64,000 nt of DNA from Pirellulales bacterium (GCA_019694455.1 JAIBBY010000008.1:43474-107473), one strand, 5' to 3'; positions 25,317 through 34,282 are shown, counted from the stretch's first letter. Notes: generated by a model from the sequence alone, not told the origin. Numbers and translations are program-made.

Positions 25317-26672
25317 ATGCGGATCGTTTACCTCGCCGCCGGCGCAGCCGGCATGTACTGCGGTAGCTGCCTGCACGACAACACGCTGGCGGCCGGCTTG
25401 CTCGAATTGGGCCAGGACGTCCTCCTGGTTCCCACCTACACGCCGTTGCGCACCGACGAGAATAATGTTAGCCTCGCGCGGGTCTTCTACGGCGGCATTA
25501 ACGTCTATTTGCAGCAGAAGTCCAGTTTCTTTCGCAACACGCCGTGGCTTGTCGATCGCCTCTTCGATCAGCCGGCGCTGCTTGATTTCGTTGCCCGCCG
25601 CGGCGCCAGCACCGATCCCGCCAAACTCGGCGACCTCACCGTATCGATGCTCGCCGGCGAGTCGGGCAGGCAAAAAAAGGAACTCGACAAGCTCCTCGCT
25701 TGGCTGGCCGCTGAGGCCCGTCCCGATGTGGTTCATCTGTCCAATTCCATGCTGCTTGGCATGGCCGGCCAAATTGCCGATCGGCTGCGCGTGCCCGTCT
25801 TAAGCACCCTCTCGGGCGAGGACATCTTTCTCGAAAAGCTGGCGGAGCCACACTACAGCCGCGCTCGCGAATTGCTCCGTTCGCGAGCCCAGCATGTGAA
25901 TGCCTTCGTCGCGCTCAACGACTACTACGCAGGCTTCATGTCCGACTATCTCGACGTGCCGCGCTCGAGCATCCACGTCATTCCGCACGGACTGCGCCTC
26001 GACGGCCATCACCTGCGCGATCATCGCCCCGCGGACGAGTTGACGATCGGCTACTTTGCGCGCGTCTGCCACGACAAGGGCTTGCACCTACTGGCCGCAG
26101 CGCTACCCCTGCTAGCCGCCGATTCACGGTTGCCCAAGCTCAAGCTGCGCGCAGCGGGCTATCTGGGCGCGGGTGACCGTGAGTACCTCCATCAGGTCCG
26201 ACAGAGTCTCGCGGCCGCCGGTCTCACCGATCGCTTTCACTACGTGGGCGAAGTTGATCGTCAGGGAAAAATTGATTTCTTTCACTCGATCGATGTGATG
26301 AGCGTCCCTACCGTGTATCGCGAGAGCAAAGGCATCTCCATACTAGAAGCCCTCGCCAACGGGGTTCCGGTGGTCCAGCCGGCGCACGGCGCGTTTCCAG
26401 AAATGTTGTCCGATACCCAGGGCGGACTTTTGTTCACTCCGCACGATGCCGGCGACTTAGCCGAGAAACTCGCGCGACTGCTTACCGATCATACGTTGCG
26501 CCAGGACCTGGGTCGCGCTGGTCACTTTGCCATCAACGATCGCTATCACCATCGCGCCATGGCCGCTCGCACTTTGGCCCTCTATCAGCATGTGCTGGCG
26601 GCCGACACTCAATCCGACGACGCCGCCCGCGAACAAACCGCGGTGGCCGCGGGAAAGCGCGAAACGCAATGA
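25317..26672 (+). CDS. GT4-type glycosyltransferase
   Basis: This 451-residue cytoplasmic glycosyltransferase has the GT-B fold. The N-terminal domain begins MRIVYLAAGAAGMYCGSCLHDN and contains TLSGEDIFLEKL; the C-terminal donor domain shows TIGYFARVCHDKGLHLLAAA, FHYVGEVDRQGKIDFFHSID and the characteristic ESKGISILEALANGVPVV with GLLFTPHDAGDLA. It would transfer a sugar from a nucleotide donor to an unknown acceptor, plausibly in surface polysaccharide or glycolipid synthesis. The ATG at 25317 is used because the earlier frame has no family similarity. Its stop overlaps the thioesterase start by four bases. Confidence 0.88.
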   Translation: MRIVYLAAGAAGMYCGSCLHDNTLAAGLLELGQDVLLVPTYTPLRTDENNVSLARVFYGGINVYLQQKSSFFRNTPWLVDRLFDQPALLDFVARRGASTDPAKLGDLTVSMLAGESGRQKKELDKLLAWLAAEARPDVVHLSNSMLLGMAGQIADRLRVPVLSTLSGEDIFLEKLAEPHYSRARELLRSRAQHVNAFVALNDYYAGFMSDYLDVPRSSIHVIPHGLRLDGHHLRDHRPADELTIGYFARVCHDKGLHLLAAALPLLAADSRLPKLKLRAAGYLGAGDREYLHQVRQSLAAAGLTDRFHYVGEVDRQGKIDFFHSIDVMSVPTVYRESKGISILEALANGVPVVQPAHGAFPEMLSDTQGGLLFTPHDAGDLAEKLARLLTDHTLRQDLGRAGHFAINDRYHHRAMAARTLALYQHVLAADTQSDDAAREQTAVAAGKRETQ

Positions 26673-27136
26673 CCAAGACCTACCGCACCTCGCGCATCGT
26701 GCAGTGGTACGACACCGACGCCGCCGGCATTGCCCACTTCACGGCCGTTTTTCGCTGGATGGAAGAAGTCGAACACGAGTTCTTGCGCTCGCTAGGCATG
26801 AGCGTCTCGGCAACCGATTCGGACGGTCAGATCAGCTTTCCCCGCGTCTCGGTGGGCAGCGACTACCACAGCCCCGTCAAGTTCGAAGATGTGATCGAAA
26901 TCGCGCTGTCGATTCACCGCCTCGGAGAAAAGAGTATCAGCTTTGAATACGCGGTGACGGCCGGCGCGCGCGACGTTGCCACAATTCGCGCCACGACAGT
27001 CTGTTGTCGCATTCCGCCATGCGGCGTTCCGAACGCCATCCCCATTCCCGCGCATATGCGCCAGAAACTTCGCGAGTACCTCACGGACGACGCCACAATT
27101 CCGGATGTAGCGGCGGACGCACAATCGCGACCGTGA
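26669..27136 (+). CDS. acyl-CoA thioesterase, 4HBT (YbgC-like)
   Basis: This 155-residue hot-dog-fold thioesterase has the active-site segment YDTDAAGIAHFTAVFRWMEE, with the catalytic Asp at residue 17, followed by FPRVSVGSDYHSPVKFEDVIEI, both typical of YbgC/4-hydroxybenzoyl-CoA thioesterases that hydrolyse acyl-CoA or acyl-ACP. The substrate is not inferable. ATG overlaps the end of the glycosyltransferase gene (ATGA type), so the pair is translated as an operon with the ABC ATPase 33 bases downstream. Confidence 0.88.
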   Translation: MTKTYRTSRIVQWYDTDAAGIAHFTAVFRWMEEVEHEFLRSLGMSVSATDSDGQISFPRVSVGSDYHSPVKFEDVIEIALSIHRLGEKSISFEYAVTAGARDVATIRATTVCCRIPPCGVPNAIPIPAHMRQKLREYLTDDATIPDVAADAQSRP

Positions 27137-27169
27137 TTCTCCAGTTCCGTTTACCTTGCTGTTCTCCTC

Positions 27170-27841
27170 ATGCTATCTGTCATCGACCTCACCAAGGAGT
27201 TCCCAACGCCTGGCGAACCCGTTGCGGTGCTGCGCGGCGTCTCGCTCGAACTAGCCGCCGGTGAAAACCTCGCTATTCTCGGTCCCAGTGGATCGGGCAA
27301 GAGCACTCTGTTGCAGATCATCGGCACGCTCGACCAGCCGACGTCGGGCAGTGTGCGACTTGCAGGGCAAGACCCCTTTGCGCTCGACGAACCCGGTCAA
27401 GCGCGTTTTCGCCATCACCAAATCGGTTTCGTCTTTCAAGAGCATTACCTCTTGCCGCAATGCACGGTTCTGGAGAACGTGCTGGTTCCGACTCTGGCCA
27501 ATGGCGCTGGCTCGACAGACGCCGCCGCGCGCGCTCGACTCTTGCTCGACCGTGTCGGACTCGCTCATCGCTTGCATCATCGACCCGCGGAACTTTCGGG
27601 CGGAGAGCGTCAGCGGACGGCGATTGCCCGCGCTTTGATCGCGGGGCCGCGACTCTTGTTGGCCGACGAACCGACTGGCAACCTCGATCGCGCCACGGCC
27701 GCTAGCGTGGCCGATCTGCTGCTGGAATTGCACTCTACCGAGGGGACCATGCTGGTCGTCGTCACCCATAGTCAGGAGCTAGCTTCCCGGCTCCAGCGGC
27801 GGGCCGAGATCGACGCCGGGCGACTTGTCCCGCTCGCCTGA
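27170..27841 (+). CDS. ABC transporter ATP-binding protein, LolD-like
   Basis: This 223-residue ATPase has every ABC signature: Walker A GPSGSGKST, Q-loop FVFQEHYLLP, signature LSGGERQR, Walker B LLLADEPTGNLD and switch His in VVVTHSQ. The sequence AVLRGVSLELAAGENLAILG and the LLPQCTVLENV segment place it with the LolD/MacB group that energises extrusion of lipoproteins or peptides. No permease adjoins, so the membrane partner is elsewhere. It is co-directional with the thioesterase and the glycosyltransferase. Confidence 0.9.
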   Translation: MLSVIDLTKEFPTPGEPVAVLRGVSLELAAGENLAILGPSGSGKSTLLQIIGTLDQPTSGSVRLAGQDPFALDEPGQARFRHHQIGFVFQEHYLLPQCTVLENVLVPTLANGAGSTDAAARARLLLDRVGLAHRLHHRPAELSGGERQRTAIARALIAGPRLLLADEPTGNLDRATAASVADLLLELHSTEGTMLVVVTHSQELASRLQRRAEIDAGRLVPLA

Positions 27842-27902
27842 TTCAGGCGACAATAGGTGGCTGCATTGGGACCACATCGGTTCACCCCTTGAGGCGTTCG
27901 CC

Positions 27903-28169
27903 ATGACCAAGCAAGACATCAATTACGAACGATTGCCGGCCGGCCAGGATATGGACGAGACCGATATCAATCTCCGCTCTTACTTCAGCCGCATGTCCGA
28001 CGACAAGCTGCGCGAGTACGATCCCGCCTGGACCGATGAGCAAGTGATCGCTTGGGACGACAATTTCACGAGCGAAGGCAATCTGTTTATTACCTGCTGC
28101 GAGCGCGACGTGGAAATTGGCGAATACCGTCGGGTGATTGACGAGCACCGCCAACTGCGCGGCGTTTAG
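27903..28169 (+). CDS. small acidic hypothetical protein
   Basis: This 88-residue acidic protein starts MTKQDINYERLPAGQDMDET and ends VIDEHRQLRGV. It has two adjacent cysteines (TCCERD) but no pairing motif, no signal and no membrane helix. The frame extends upstream into the ABC ATPase end, but the ATG at 27903 gives a compact protein. Function is unrecognised. It lies between the ATPase and the CAP/PEP-CTERM gene on the same strand. Confidence 0.55.
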   Translation: MTKQDINYERLPAGQDMDETDINLRSYFSRMSDDKLREYDPAWTDEQVIAWDDNFTSEGNLFITCCERDVEIGEYRRVIDEHRQLRGV

Positions 28170-28276
28170 CGGCCCTATTTCTGTCGAGTTGTCTGTTGCG
28201 CCTCGATGCATCGCTCGCGGGGCGCGGCGCCGTTGTCTCACTTTCTCGATTCGCTATTGCGTTCACAGTTGCGACC

Positions 28277-29428
28277 ATGTTGCACACCACTACGCGTCGG
28301 CTGCTAGTTCTGCTCTTCGCGGTGGTTGGTAGCGCGACCCGTGCGCACGCCGCGGCGGTCTACCCCACCGCCTATGAGCAATACCTGGTGGAACTGATCA
28401 ATCGAGATCGCGCCGACCCCGCCAATGCCGCCGCGCGATACGATGTCGATCTCAACGAGGGACTCGCGACCGGCACGATCAGCGCGGCGCCCAAACAGCC
28501 CTTGGCGATCAATCCGTTTCTCACCGACGCCGCGCAACAACACAGCGATTATCTGCTCGCCAATAGCATCCTCAGCCACACAGGCGCGGGGGGCACCACC
28601 CCCGGTCAACGCATGGCGGCCGCCGGTTACGGCGCGCTCGGCGCGTTTGGCGGCGGCGAGAATGTCGGCTATTCCGGCTCCACCGGACCAATCGACGTTG
28701 TCCCCACCATCGCCGAGCTAGATCGCATGTTCTATGTCGATACTGGTGTCGCAGGGCGCGGGCATCGCGTGGCCATGTTCAACCCTTTGTTCAAAGAGAT
28801 CGGCGTCGGCATCTCCACCGGTCTCTTCACCAGTGGCGGTAACACATACAACACCGTGATGTCCACGGAGGACTTCGCCTACAAGAGCGACAATCCTTAC
28901 CTCACCGGCGTCGCGTTCACCGACATCACCCCGGACGGCTATTATCAGCCCGGCGAAGGAATCTCTGGCGTGACGATCCAGGCCACCCGCGTTGCCGATG
29001 GCGCTGTCTTCACGGCGACCACCTGGGGCAGCGGCGGGTATTCGTTGCAACTAGCGCCCGGGACTTACACCATCGTGGGATATGGCCCGCCGTTGGGGGG
29101 CACGGTGCTGTTTAGCGGCATCAATCTCTCCACCGCCAACGTCAAGCGCGACTTTCGCCCCTCCAAAGTGCTCTCCCCCGGCGACGCCAATGGAGACTCA
29201 ATTGCCAACGGCGCCGACTACACCATTTGGGCAGACCACTTTCAAACCTCGGGCCAGAACGGATCGACCGGCGACTTCAACGGCGACGGCCAGGTCGACG
29301 GCGCCGACTACACCATTTGGGCAGACCACTTTAATCCGGCTGCTGCCGCGCTTCCGGTGCCTGAGCCGAGCACAGGGACGCTCGTTGTGCTGGCGCTACT
29401 CTGCTTGGCTTGGCGCCTGCGGCGCTAG
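28277..29428 (+). CDS. CAP-domain protein with dockerin repeats and PEP-CTERM anchor
   Basis: This 383-residue exported protein has a signal peptide (LLVLLFAVVGSATRAHA), then a CAP/SCP (PR-1-like) domain with EQYLVELINRDRADP, QQHSDYLLANSILSHTG, GENVGYSG and RGHRVAMFNPLFKEIGVGI. A beta-sandwich linker (FTDITPDGYYQPGEGIS) leads to two dockerin type I calcium loops (DANGDSIANGADYTIW and DFNGDGQVDGADYTIW) and a C-terminal VPEPSTGTLVVLALLCLAWRLRR, a PEP-CTERM sorting signal recognised by exosortase. It is probably displayed at the cell surface or released. The two dockerin loops are encoded by a 35-base exact DNA repeat. Confidence 0.85.
   Translation: MLHTTTRRLLVLLFAVVGSATRAHAAAVYPTAYEQYLVELINRDRADPANAAARYDVDLNEGLATGTISAAPKQPLAINPFLTDAAQQHSDYLLANSILSHTGAGGTTPGQRMAAAGYGALGAFGGGENVGYSGSTGPIDVVPTIAELDRMFYVDTGVAGRGHRVAMFNPLFKEIGVGISTGLFTSGGNTYNTVMSTEDFAYKSDNPYLTGVAFTDITPDGYYQPGEGISGVTIQATRVADGAVFTATTWGSGGYSLQLAPGTYTIVGYGPPLGGTVLFSGINLSTANVKRDFRPSKVLSPGDANGDSIANGADYTIWADHFQTSGQNGSTGDFNGDGQVDGADYTIWADHFNPAAAALPVPEPSTGTLVVLALLCLAWRLRR
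29208..29332 (+). repeat. 35-base exact direct repeat in the dockerin loops
   Basis: Positions 29208-29242 and 29298-29332 are identical (35 bases, 90 apart) and encode the same ADYTIWADHF half of each calcium loop. Identity at the DNA level suggests recent duplication or conversion. Confidence 0.95.
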
Positions 29429-29488
29429 CCGAGCGGTGCGCTGGCGGCGGAGTGAGAGCAAAGCTACGCCGTTGTCTTCTCCAGTTGG

Positions 29489-30082
29489 CTATGCCTCTTG
29501 TTTTTCTTGCTTCTCGGAGAAGTCGACCTTGGGTCGCTGCCGCGCCGATTCGTCGATCTTGTAATACTCCGCCGCGCCAACGCCCGCCAGGCCCGCGTAA
29601 AAGCTTCCCGGGAAGGGGCGAATATACGCGTTGATCGCCTGGACCGAATCGTTGTACCGCTTGCGTTCCACAGCCAGGCGATTTTCGGTGCCCGCCAATT
29701 CGTCCTGCAACTTGAGGAACGATTCGTTCGACTTGAGCTCAGGGTAGTTCTCCACAATCACCATCAGCCGCGCCAGCGCCGACTCCACTTCGGTCGCCGC
29801 CTCGGCGCGTTCGGCCGTGGTCTTGGCGCCGGCATACCGCGTGCGCGCTTCGGCGATGTCGCCAAACACCTTTTGCTCTTGCTGCGTCACCCCTTTGACG
29901 GTGTTGACCAGGTTGTCGATCAGGTCGTAGCGGCGCTGCAATTGGTTCTCCACTTGCGACCAACTACTCTTCACCTGTTCGTCCATCACGATCACTTTGC
30001 GGTAGCCCTGATACGCCGAGCATCCGCCCAACAGCAACGCGACGAGCAGCACCGCCACGATCGCGCCAATTGTGCCTTTCAT
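29489..30082 (-). CDS. lemA: LemA family lipoprotein/membrane protein
   Basis: This 197-residue protein begins with a hydrophobic segment ending in LLLGGCS, a lipobox-like cysteine at residue 21, followed by the LemA core: VKSSWSQVENQLQRRYDLIDNLVNTV (shown in part), QKVFGDIAEARTRYAGA and LARLMVIVENYPELKSNESF, then AINAYIRPFPGSFYAG. It forms a helical bundle outside the cytoplasmic membrane; its function is unknown, but in many genomes it neighbours the TPM-domain gene, as here. The start at 30082 is chosen as the M before the hydrophobic helix. Confidence 0.9.
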   Translation of the reverse strand: MKGTIGAIVAVLLVALLLGGCSAYQGYRKVIVMDEQVKSSWSQVENQLQRRYDLIDNLVNTVKGVTQQEQKVFGDIAEARTRYAGAKTTAERAEAATEVESALARLMVIVENYPELKSNESFLKLQDELAGTENRLAVERKRYNDSVQAINAYIRPFPGSFYAGLAGVGAAEYYKIDESARQRPKVDFSEKQEKQEA

Positions 30083-30148
30083 TGCTTCCTCACATGCCAG
30101 AACGCGCCGCCCTTGGCGCCAACCACCAAAATCGCCGCGCCGCAAATC

Positions 30149-30946
30149 CTACCAGCTTCCGCCCCCGCCGCCACCGCCCGAGTGCCCTCCGCCCCCAGAA
30201 AATCCACCGCCGCTCGATCGCCCGCCGCTGGTCCAACCGCCGCCGAAACCACCCCCCCAGTTCGTTCCCCAGCCTCCCCCGTAGCTGGGCCCCCACACCC
30301 AGGTTCCAGACCGCCGTGGTCGCGATCGTTGCTGAAGGATGACAAAAATGATCACTAGCGCGATCAATAGCACCACCCAGCCAGGGATTTGGCCTTCCGG
30401 CTCGGGCTGCACTTCGGGCATGCCGGTGAGCTTCACGCCGGCGTCGTCCGCCACGCGCTTGGCCACCGACAACGTCATTTGATATAGCCCCTCGCCATAT
30501 CGCTTCCCTCGCATGTACTCGTCGATGATCCGCCGCGAAAGCGATCCGCACCAACCATCGGGCAATACCCCTTCCAATCCATAACCCACCTGGATCCACA
30601 CATGCCGCTCGTCGACATCGACGATGACCAACGCGCCATTGTCCTTGCCCGCCTTGCCAAGCTTCCACAACTCATAATGCCGTTGGCCAAAGTCGGATAT
30701 GGGTTCGCCGTCGGCGGTGCGCACGGTGAGCACCTTCACTTCAGCGGTGGTCTTTTGCTCCAGTTCAGTAAGCCACCGCTCCAGATCGGCGCGCTGCGGC
30801 TCAGAAAGAATTCCCGCCCCATCTACAACCACCGTGCGCCCCGGATCGGGCACCGTCACCTCGCCCCGCGCCGGCGCGCCCCAAAGCGACAAGGCGGCTA
30901 GGCAGACCGCGAAACGCCATCGCACTCGTGCGCCACTAGCGGCCAT
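30149..30946 (-). CDS. TPM-domain (YgcG-type) membrane protein
   Basis: This 265-residue protein has a signal peptide (AVCLAALSLWGAPARG), a TPM domain (DGAGILSEPQRADLERWL through QVGYGLEGVLPDGW and RIIDEYMRGKRYGEGL), one membrane helix (GWVVLLIALVIIFVILQQ) and a Gly/Ser/Trp-rich tail ending in many glycines. The family is attached to the membrane with the TPM domain outside; a possible role is envelope protein turnover or photosystem-type assembly in other lineages. ATG at 30946 is preferred over TTG at 30952. The gene overlaps the upstream one by 11 bases, and LemA follows. Confidence 0.85.
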   Translation of the reverse strand: MAASGARVRWRFAVCLAALSLWGAPARGEVTVPDPGRTVVVDGAGILSEPQRADLERWLTELEQKTTAEVKVLTVRTADGEPISDFGQRHYELWKLGKAGKDNGALVIVDVDERHVWIQVGYGLEGVLPDGWCGSLSRRIIDEYMRGKRYGEGLYQMTLSVAKRVADDAGVKLTGMPEVQPEPEGQIPGWVVLLIALVIIFVILQQRSRPRRSGTWVWGPSYGGGWGTNWGGGFGGGWTSGGRSSGGGFSGGGGHSGGGGGGGSW

Positions 30947-31658
30947 CGGCAAGCTTGCCCAGGGTGCTCACTTCGTCATACAACTGGCGCAGCTTGGGCC
31001 AATCGTGATCGGCCTCGGCCTCAATCGCCTGTCGCAAGGCGGGCAGGCGCGTCTCAAACTTCACCTCGGCGCGCTCCACCAGCCAAGACTCGGCCAGCGG
31101 CTGTCGCTCTCCGTGAACCCACAACAGTCCTCGCAGCACGCGCAGCATATTGGCCGCCGCTTGCTGCTGCAGCAGATCGATCGCGGCTGGTCTCCCCCCC
31201 GAGCCCAATATCCCTTGGTGGATGCCCGCCAAGGCGCCCTTGAGTTCCCGCTCGCACTCGAGCCGCAAATGCGCGTCGTCGAAATCAAGCGCGTTAAAGT
31301 AATCGCCCCCCCACAACATCAGCCGCGTCTGCTGAATCTCGAGCAGTTCCAGCGGAAAGCTGTCGAGCGACGCGCAGATATAGTCGGGCGTCATTGGCAG
31401 AGGCGTCGAGATGCACCAGGGTCCAAACTCCTCGCCGGCGGGCGCCAGCCGCCGAAGAATCTCCAAATCCATTTCCGATAGGACGATCACCGATTGCAGC
31501 CGATGGCGTCCCCCCGGCCGCGCCCCTTCGGCCACGCTGCCAAAAACTGTCACCCCCAGCAGTTTGCCCGCCCCGACTGCCGCCACATGCTCCACATAGC
31601 GCAGCGCCGGCCGGCGAATGATCTCGGGCAGTTTCTCGAAGTTGGGCGTCTGTAGCAT
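30936..31658 (-). CDS. nucleotidyltransferase-like protein
   Basis: This 240-residue protein contains VTVFGSVAEGARPGG near residue 38, a GS-type motif of the nucleotidyltransferase superfamily, but the usual D-x-D catalytic pair is not seen (RLQSVIVLSEMDLEIL follows), so enzymatic activity is doubtful. The rest is helical and Leu-rich. It overlaps the TPM gene by 11 bases and leads a three-gene operon with LemA. Alternative: an unrelated protein with a fortuitous GS motif. Confidence 0.5.
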   Translation of the reverse strand: MLQTPNFEKLPEIIRRPALRYVEHVAAVGAGKLLGVTVFGSVAEGARPGGRHRLQSVIVLSEMDLEILRRLAPAGEEFGPWCISTPLPMTPDYICASLDSFPLELLEIQQTRLMLWGGDYFNALDFDDAHLRLECERELKGALAGIHQGILGSGGRPAAIDLLQQQAAANMLRVLRGLLWVHGERQPLAESWLVERAEVKFETRLPALRQAIEAEADHDWPKLRQLYDEVSTLGKLADGR

Positions 31659-31785
31659 CGGCGCGCAAGCTCAATCGATCGCCAGGGAAGCGTCAGCGGC
31701 ACAGACGCTACTGTACGGCCCGCGCGTCGATAAGCAAGCGCCGGGGGTGACCAGATCGCGCGACCTCGCGGCGACCGTCGCCGCG

Positions 31786-31995
31786 TCAGTCGACCCCCAG
31801 CATCACGCTCGACGCTTTGATGACGGCAAACACCTCCTTGCCCGGCGCAATGCCCAGCTTGTCCGCCGATGTCTTGGTGATGATCGACGTCAGCTCAGTT
31901 CCACCGGGCAATGTCAGCGTCACCTCGGTGTTGACCGCTCCGTGCTGCACATTTTTGACTTTTCCACGGATCACATTGCGTGCGCTAAGTTGCAT
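31786..31995 (-). CDS. molbindin-like TOBE-domain protein
   Basis: This 69-residue protein is a single TOBE/Mop domain: ARNVIRGKVKNVQHGAVNTEV, LTSIITKTSADKLGIAPG and KEVFAVIKASSVMLGV. Such molbindins bind molybdate or tungstate as oligomers and buffer the metal in the cytoplasm. ATG at 31995; no other mod genes are next to it, but the XRE/PBP regulator begins 91 bases upstream and the molybdopterin oxidoreductase is 3.3 kb away, so a shared molybdenum theme is likely. Confidence 0.92.
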   Translation of the reverse strand: MQLSARNVIRGKVKNVQHGAVNTEVTLTLPGGTELTSIITKTSADKLGIAPGKEVFAVIKASSVMLGVD

Positions 31996-32086
31996 CGGTC
32001 GTGCTCCTCAATACCTTGTAACTGGTGCGAGAAACATTCCACGCGAGCCTTGAGCATAACGCAACTGGCGCCCGCGCGGCCAATCG

Positions 32087-33148
32087 TTACCCCACGGTCT
32101 CCAAGTCGCCCGTGCGCGCGGCGTCGTAGCCGGGCAACTCTCCCAGCCGCCGCCGATAGTCGCGGCCGCGCAGCGCCGCGGCCAGCGCCACAATGCGCGG
32201 ATCGTCCGTCATGTGGCTGGCCACGCACAGGTCGTAAGACTCCTCGCGAACGGGAAGAAAATCGAGGCGCGCCTCCTCGCTCACCAGTCGCAGGCATACA
32301 CCCACGTCGGCCCAACCGCATCGCACCGCCTCTGCCACACCGCGATGATCGTACGCGATGCGCTCCGGCGCACGTCGCCCCTCCAATAACTCGTCGAGAC
32401 ATTGCCGGGCGCCAGACCCCGCTTCTCGACCTACCCACGATAGCCGCCTTGCCCGCACGGCCGACTGGATGCTGTTCACTCCCGCCGTTGGCGTGATGGT
32501 CAAGCCGGCTTGCCACCGCGCGACCCGCAGCAACTGGTAACCACTGCCCAGTTGCGCTCGCACCACTTGCGCGTTGCCATGTGCCCGACCAGCCGCCGCC
32601 AGGTGAACGCCCGCCGCGTGGACCACCCCTTGCCCTAACAGATCGAGCGCTGCCTGACTCGAGCGTGGCACGACAATCATTCGCACTCCCGCGCGTCGAG
32701 CCAATGCAGCGGCCAATAGCCCAGCCGCCGGATCGCACCCAGCCACGACCAGGGTGTCGCCGGCCTGCGCCAACGACTTGCCGCCAGCGGCGCCCTTCTC
32801 CTGTGCTAGTCCGTCGTGCGCCGGGCTGCCCAGACTGCTCGATTCGGCCGGATATAGCCGCGTGACTCCGCCACACTCGGCGGCCCAATATCGCGCGGGC
32901 GAGCGCGCGGGCGCCCATGCCCAGTCGATGCCGCGCTCGCGACCACCAGCGAACAGTTCTTCCACGCTGCATTCGAATACTTTGGCCAATGCCAACGCAG
33001 CGGCGACCGATGGCGTTAATCGCTCTCCTTCAATGGCGCTAATGGCAGTTCGCGATAGCCCTGATCGCTCGGCGAGTTCCGCCTGCGACCAGCCGCGAGT
33101 CTCACGGCGACTGCGAACGCTGTTTTTCAGTTCATAGGGTGTTGACAT
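32087..33148 (-). CDS. XRE-type regulator with PBP-like ligand domain (molybdate-type)
   Basis: This 353-residue one-component regulator has an N-terminal helix-turn-helix (VRSRRETRGWSQAELAERSG and ISAIEGERLTPSVAAALALA, residues 10-62) joined to a C-terminal periplasmic-binding-protein-like domain (DTLVVAGCDPAAGLLAAAL, GRAHGNAQVVRAQLG, QSAVRARRLSWVGREAGSGAR, DVGVCLRLVSEEARLDF). This architecture resembles regulators of molybdate and tungstate metabolism; ligand identity is inference. It is divergent from the DUF1559 gene; TGACA repeats and a TTGACA element overlap its start region (33142-33172). The nearby molbindin gene is on the same strand. Confidence 0.8.
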   Translation of the reverse strand: MSTPYELKNSVRSRRETRGWSQAELAERSGLSRTAISAIEGERLTPSVAAALALAKVFECSVEELFAGGRERGIDWAWAPARSPARYWAAECGGVTRLYPAESSSLGSPAHDGLAQEKGAAGGKSLAQAGDTLVVAGCDPAAGLLAAALARRAGVRMIVVPRSSQAALDLLGQGVVHAAGVHLAAAGRAHGNAQVVRAQLGSGYQLLRVARWQAGLTITPTAGVNSIQSAVRARRLSWVGREAGSGARQCLDELLEGRRAPERIAYDHRGVAEAVRCGWADVGVCLRLVSEEARLDFLPVREESYDLCVASHMTDDPRIVALAAALRGRDYRRRLGELPGYDAARTGDLETVG

Positions 33149-33172
33149 GATCGTGACATTATATGCTACTAT
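33142..33172 (+). promoter_or_regulatory. candidate promoter/operator between the XRE regulator and the DUF1559 gene
   Basis: TTGACA at 33142-33147 with TACTAT at 33167-33172 (19-base spacer) could drive the rightward gene. TGACA occurs twice 11 bases apart (33143, 33154), one helical turn, as a possible operator overlapping the regulator's own start codon. Confidence 0.35.
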
Positions 33173-33214
33173 CCTGTCGTTTGCAAAACACGATCGCTCA
33201 CGGCATTCCTCACC

Positions 33215-34222
33215 ATGCGCCGCGCATTTACCTTGGTCGAACTGCTGGTCGTGATCGCGATTATCGGCGTACTAGTCGCCCTCTTGCTGCCGGCGGTCCA
33301 GGCTGCTCGCGAGGCTGCTCGCCGCGCCGAATGCCGAAATCATCTCAAACAAATCGGACTGGCGCTGCATGCCTATCACACCGCCGTCCGCGCGTTTCCG
33401 CCGGGCAGATTGCGCCACCCAGTCGCCGGACAAGGCCGCTGCTTTTCCGCTTATGCGCATCTGTTGCCGTATTTGGAGCAGGACGCTCTCTATCGCACGA
33501 TCAACTTCAATGCCAATCCCGACTCGCCGCCCCAACCTGCCATCGAGCAGATGCTGCCCTTATTGCTCTGCCCCAGCGATTTGAATCAAAAGGTGCAGGC
33601 GTCGAGCGCGGTCCACAATTATCCGCTGAACACCGGAACCACGCTCCCTGTCTCGCCGCGCAATCCCGGCGGCAAGCAAATCACCGGTATCTTCTTCGAA
33701 AACTCGGCGGTTCGCGCCGCCGACATCCGCGATGGCTTGAGTCAAACCGTTTGCATCGCCGAAACAGTGGTTTCTGTCCCCGGCGAGGGAGAAAGCTCGC
33801 CCGGTATCTGGAGCGGTGGACCCACCAATGGCTTTGTCTTGACCCAAGGCAATGACAATAGCGCGAACGGTCCAGAGTTAACAGACTATCTGGCCCAGTG
33901 TCTGCCCGGCGGGCGCCTGCAACAGACGCGTGGCAGTCGCTGGCTCTACGGCGCTCCCGGCCATTCGATGTACAACCATCTGCGAACGCCGAACGATCCG
34001 CGGATCGATTGCCGTGGCGGCCTGCCGCATAGCACGCGCGACAACTACTGGTGGGATCGGTTGTCTCACAATGTCGCGGCGCGCAGCCGCCACCCCGGTG
34101 GAGTCCATGTTCTCTTTTGCGATGGCCACGTGGGCTTTGTTGTCGATTCCATTCAACTCGCCGCCTGGCAAGCGATGGGAAGCCGCAATCTGGGCGAAGC
34201 GGAATCAACCGCGAGCGAATAG
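33215..34222 (+). CDS. DUF1559 pseudopilin-like protein
   Basis: This 335-residue protein starts MRRAFTLVELLVVIAIIG, a type IV prepilin-like leader cleaved after the basic N terminus, followed by the hydrophobic pilin helix and ARRAECRNHLKQIGLALHAYH, the hallmark of DUF1559. The C-terminal half contains the H-x9-DG signature HPGGVHVLFCDGHVGFV. Planctomycete genomes carry very many copies; they are thought to be surface or secretion-system pseudopilins. It is divergent from the XRE regulator, but any link to molybdenum is not shown. Confidence 0.93.
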   Translation: MRRAFTLVELLVVIAIIGVLVALLLPAVQAAREAARRAECRNHLKQIGLALHAYHTAVRAFPPGRLRHPVAGQGRCFSAYAHLLPYLEQDALYRTINFNANPDSPPQPAIEQMLPLLLCPSDLNQKVQASSAVHNYPLNTGTTLPVSPRNPGGKQITGIFFENSAVRAADIRDGLSQTVCIAETVVSVPGEGESSPGIWSGGPTNGFVLTQGNDNSANGPELTDYLAQCLPGGRLQQTRGSRWLYGAPGHSMYNHLRTPNDPRIDCRGGLPHSTRDNYWWDRLSHNVAARSRHPGGVHVLFCDGHVGFVVDSIQLAAWQAMGSRNLGEAESTASE

Positions 34223-34282
34223 CCAAAGTGCAAAGTGGCGCTTCTGTCGGCGATCCATGAGGCGCAATTCGCGCTTGTCAAA

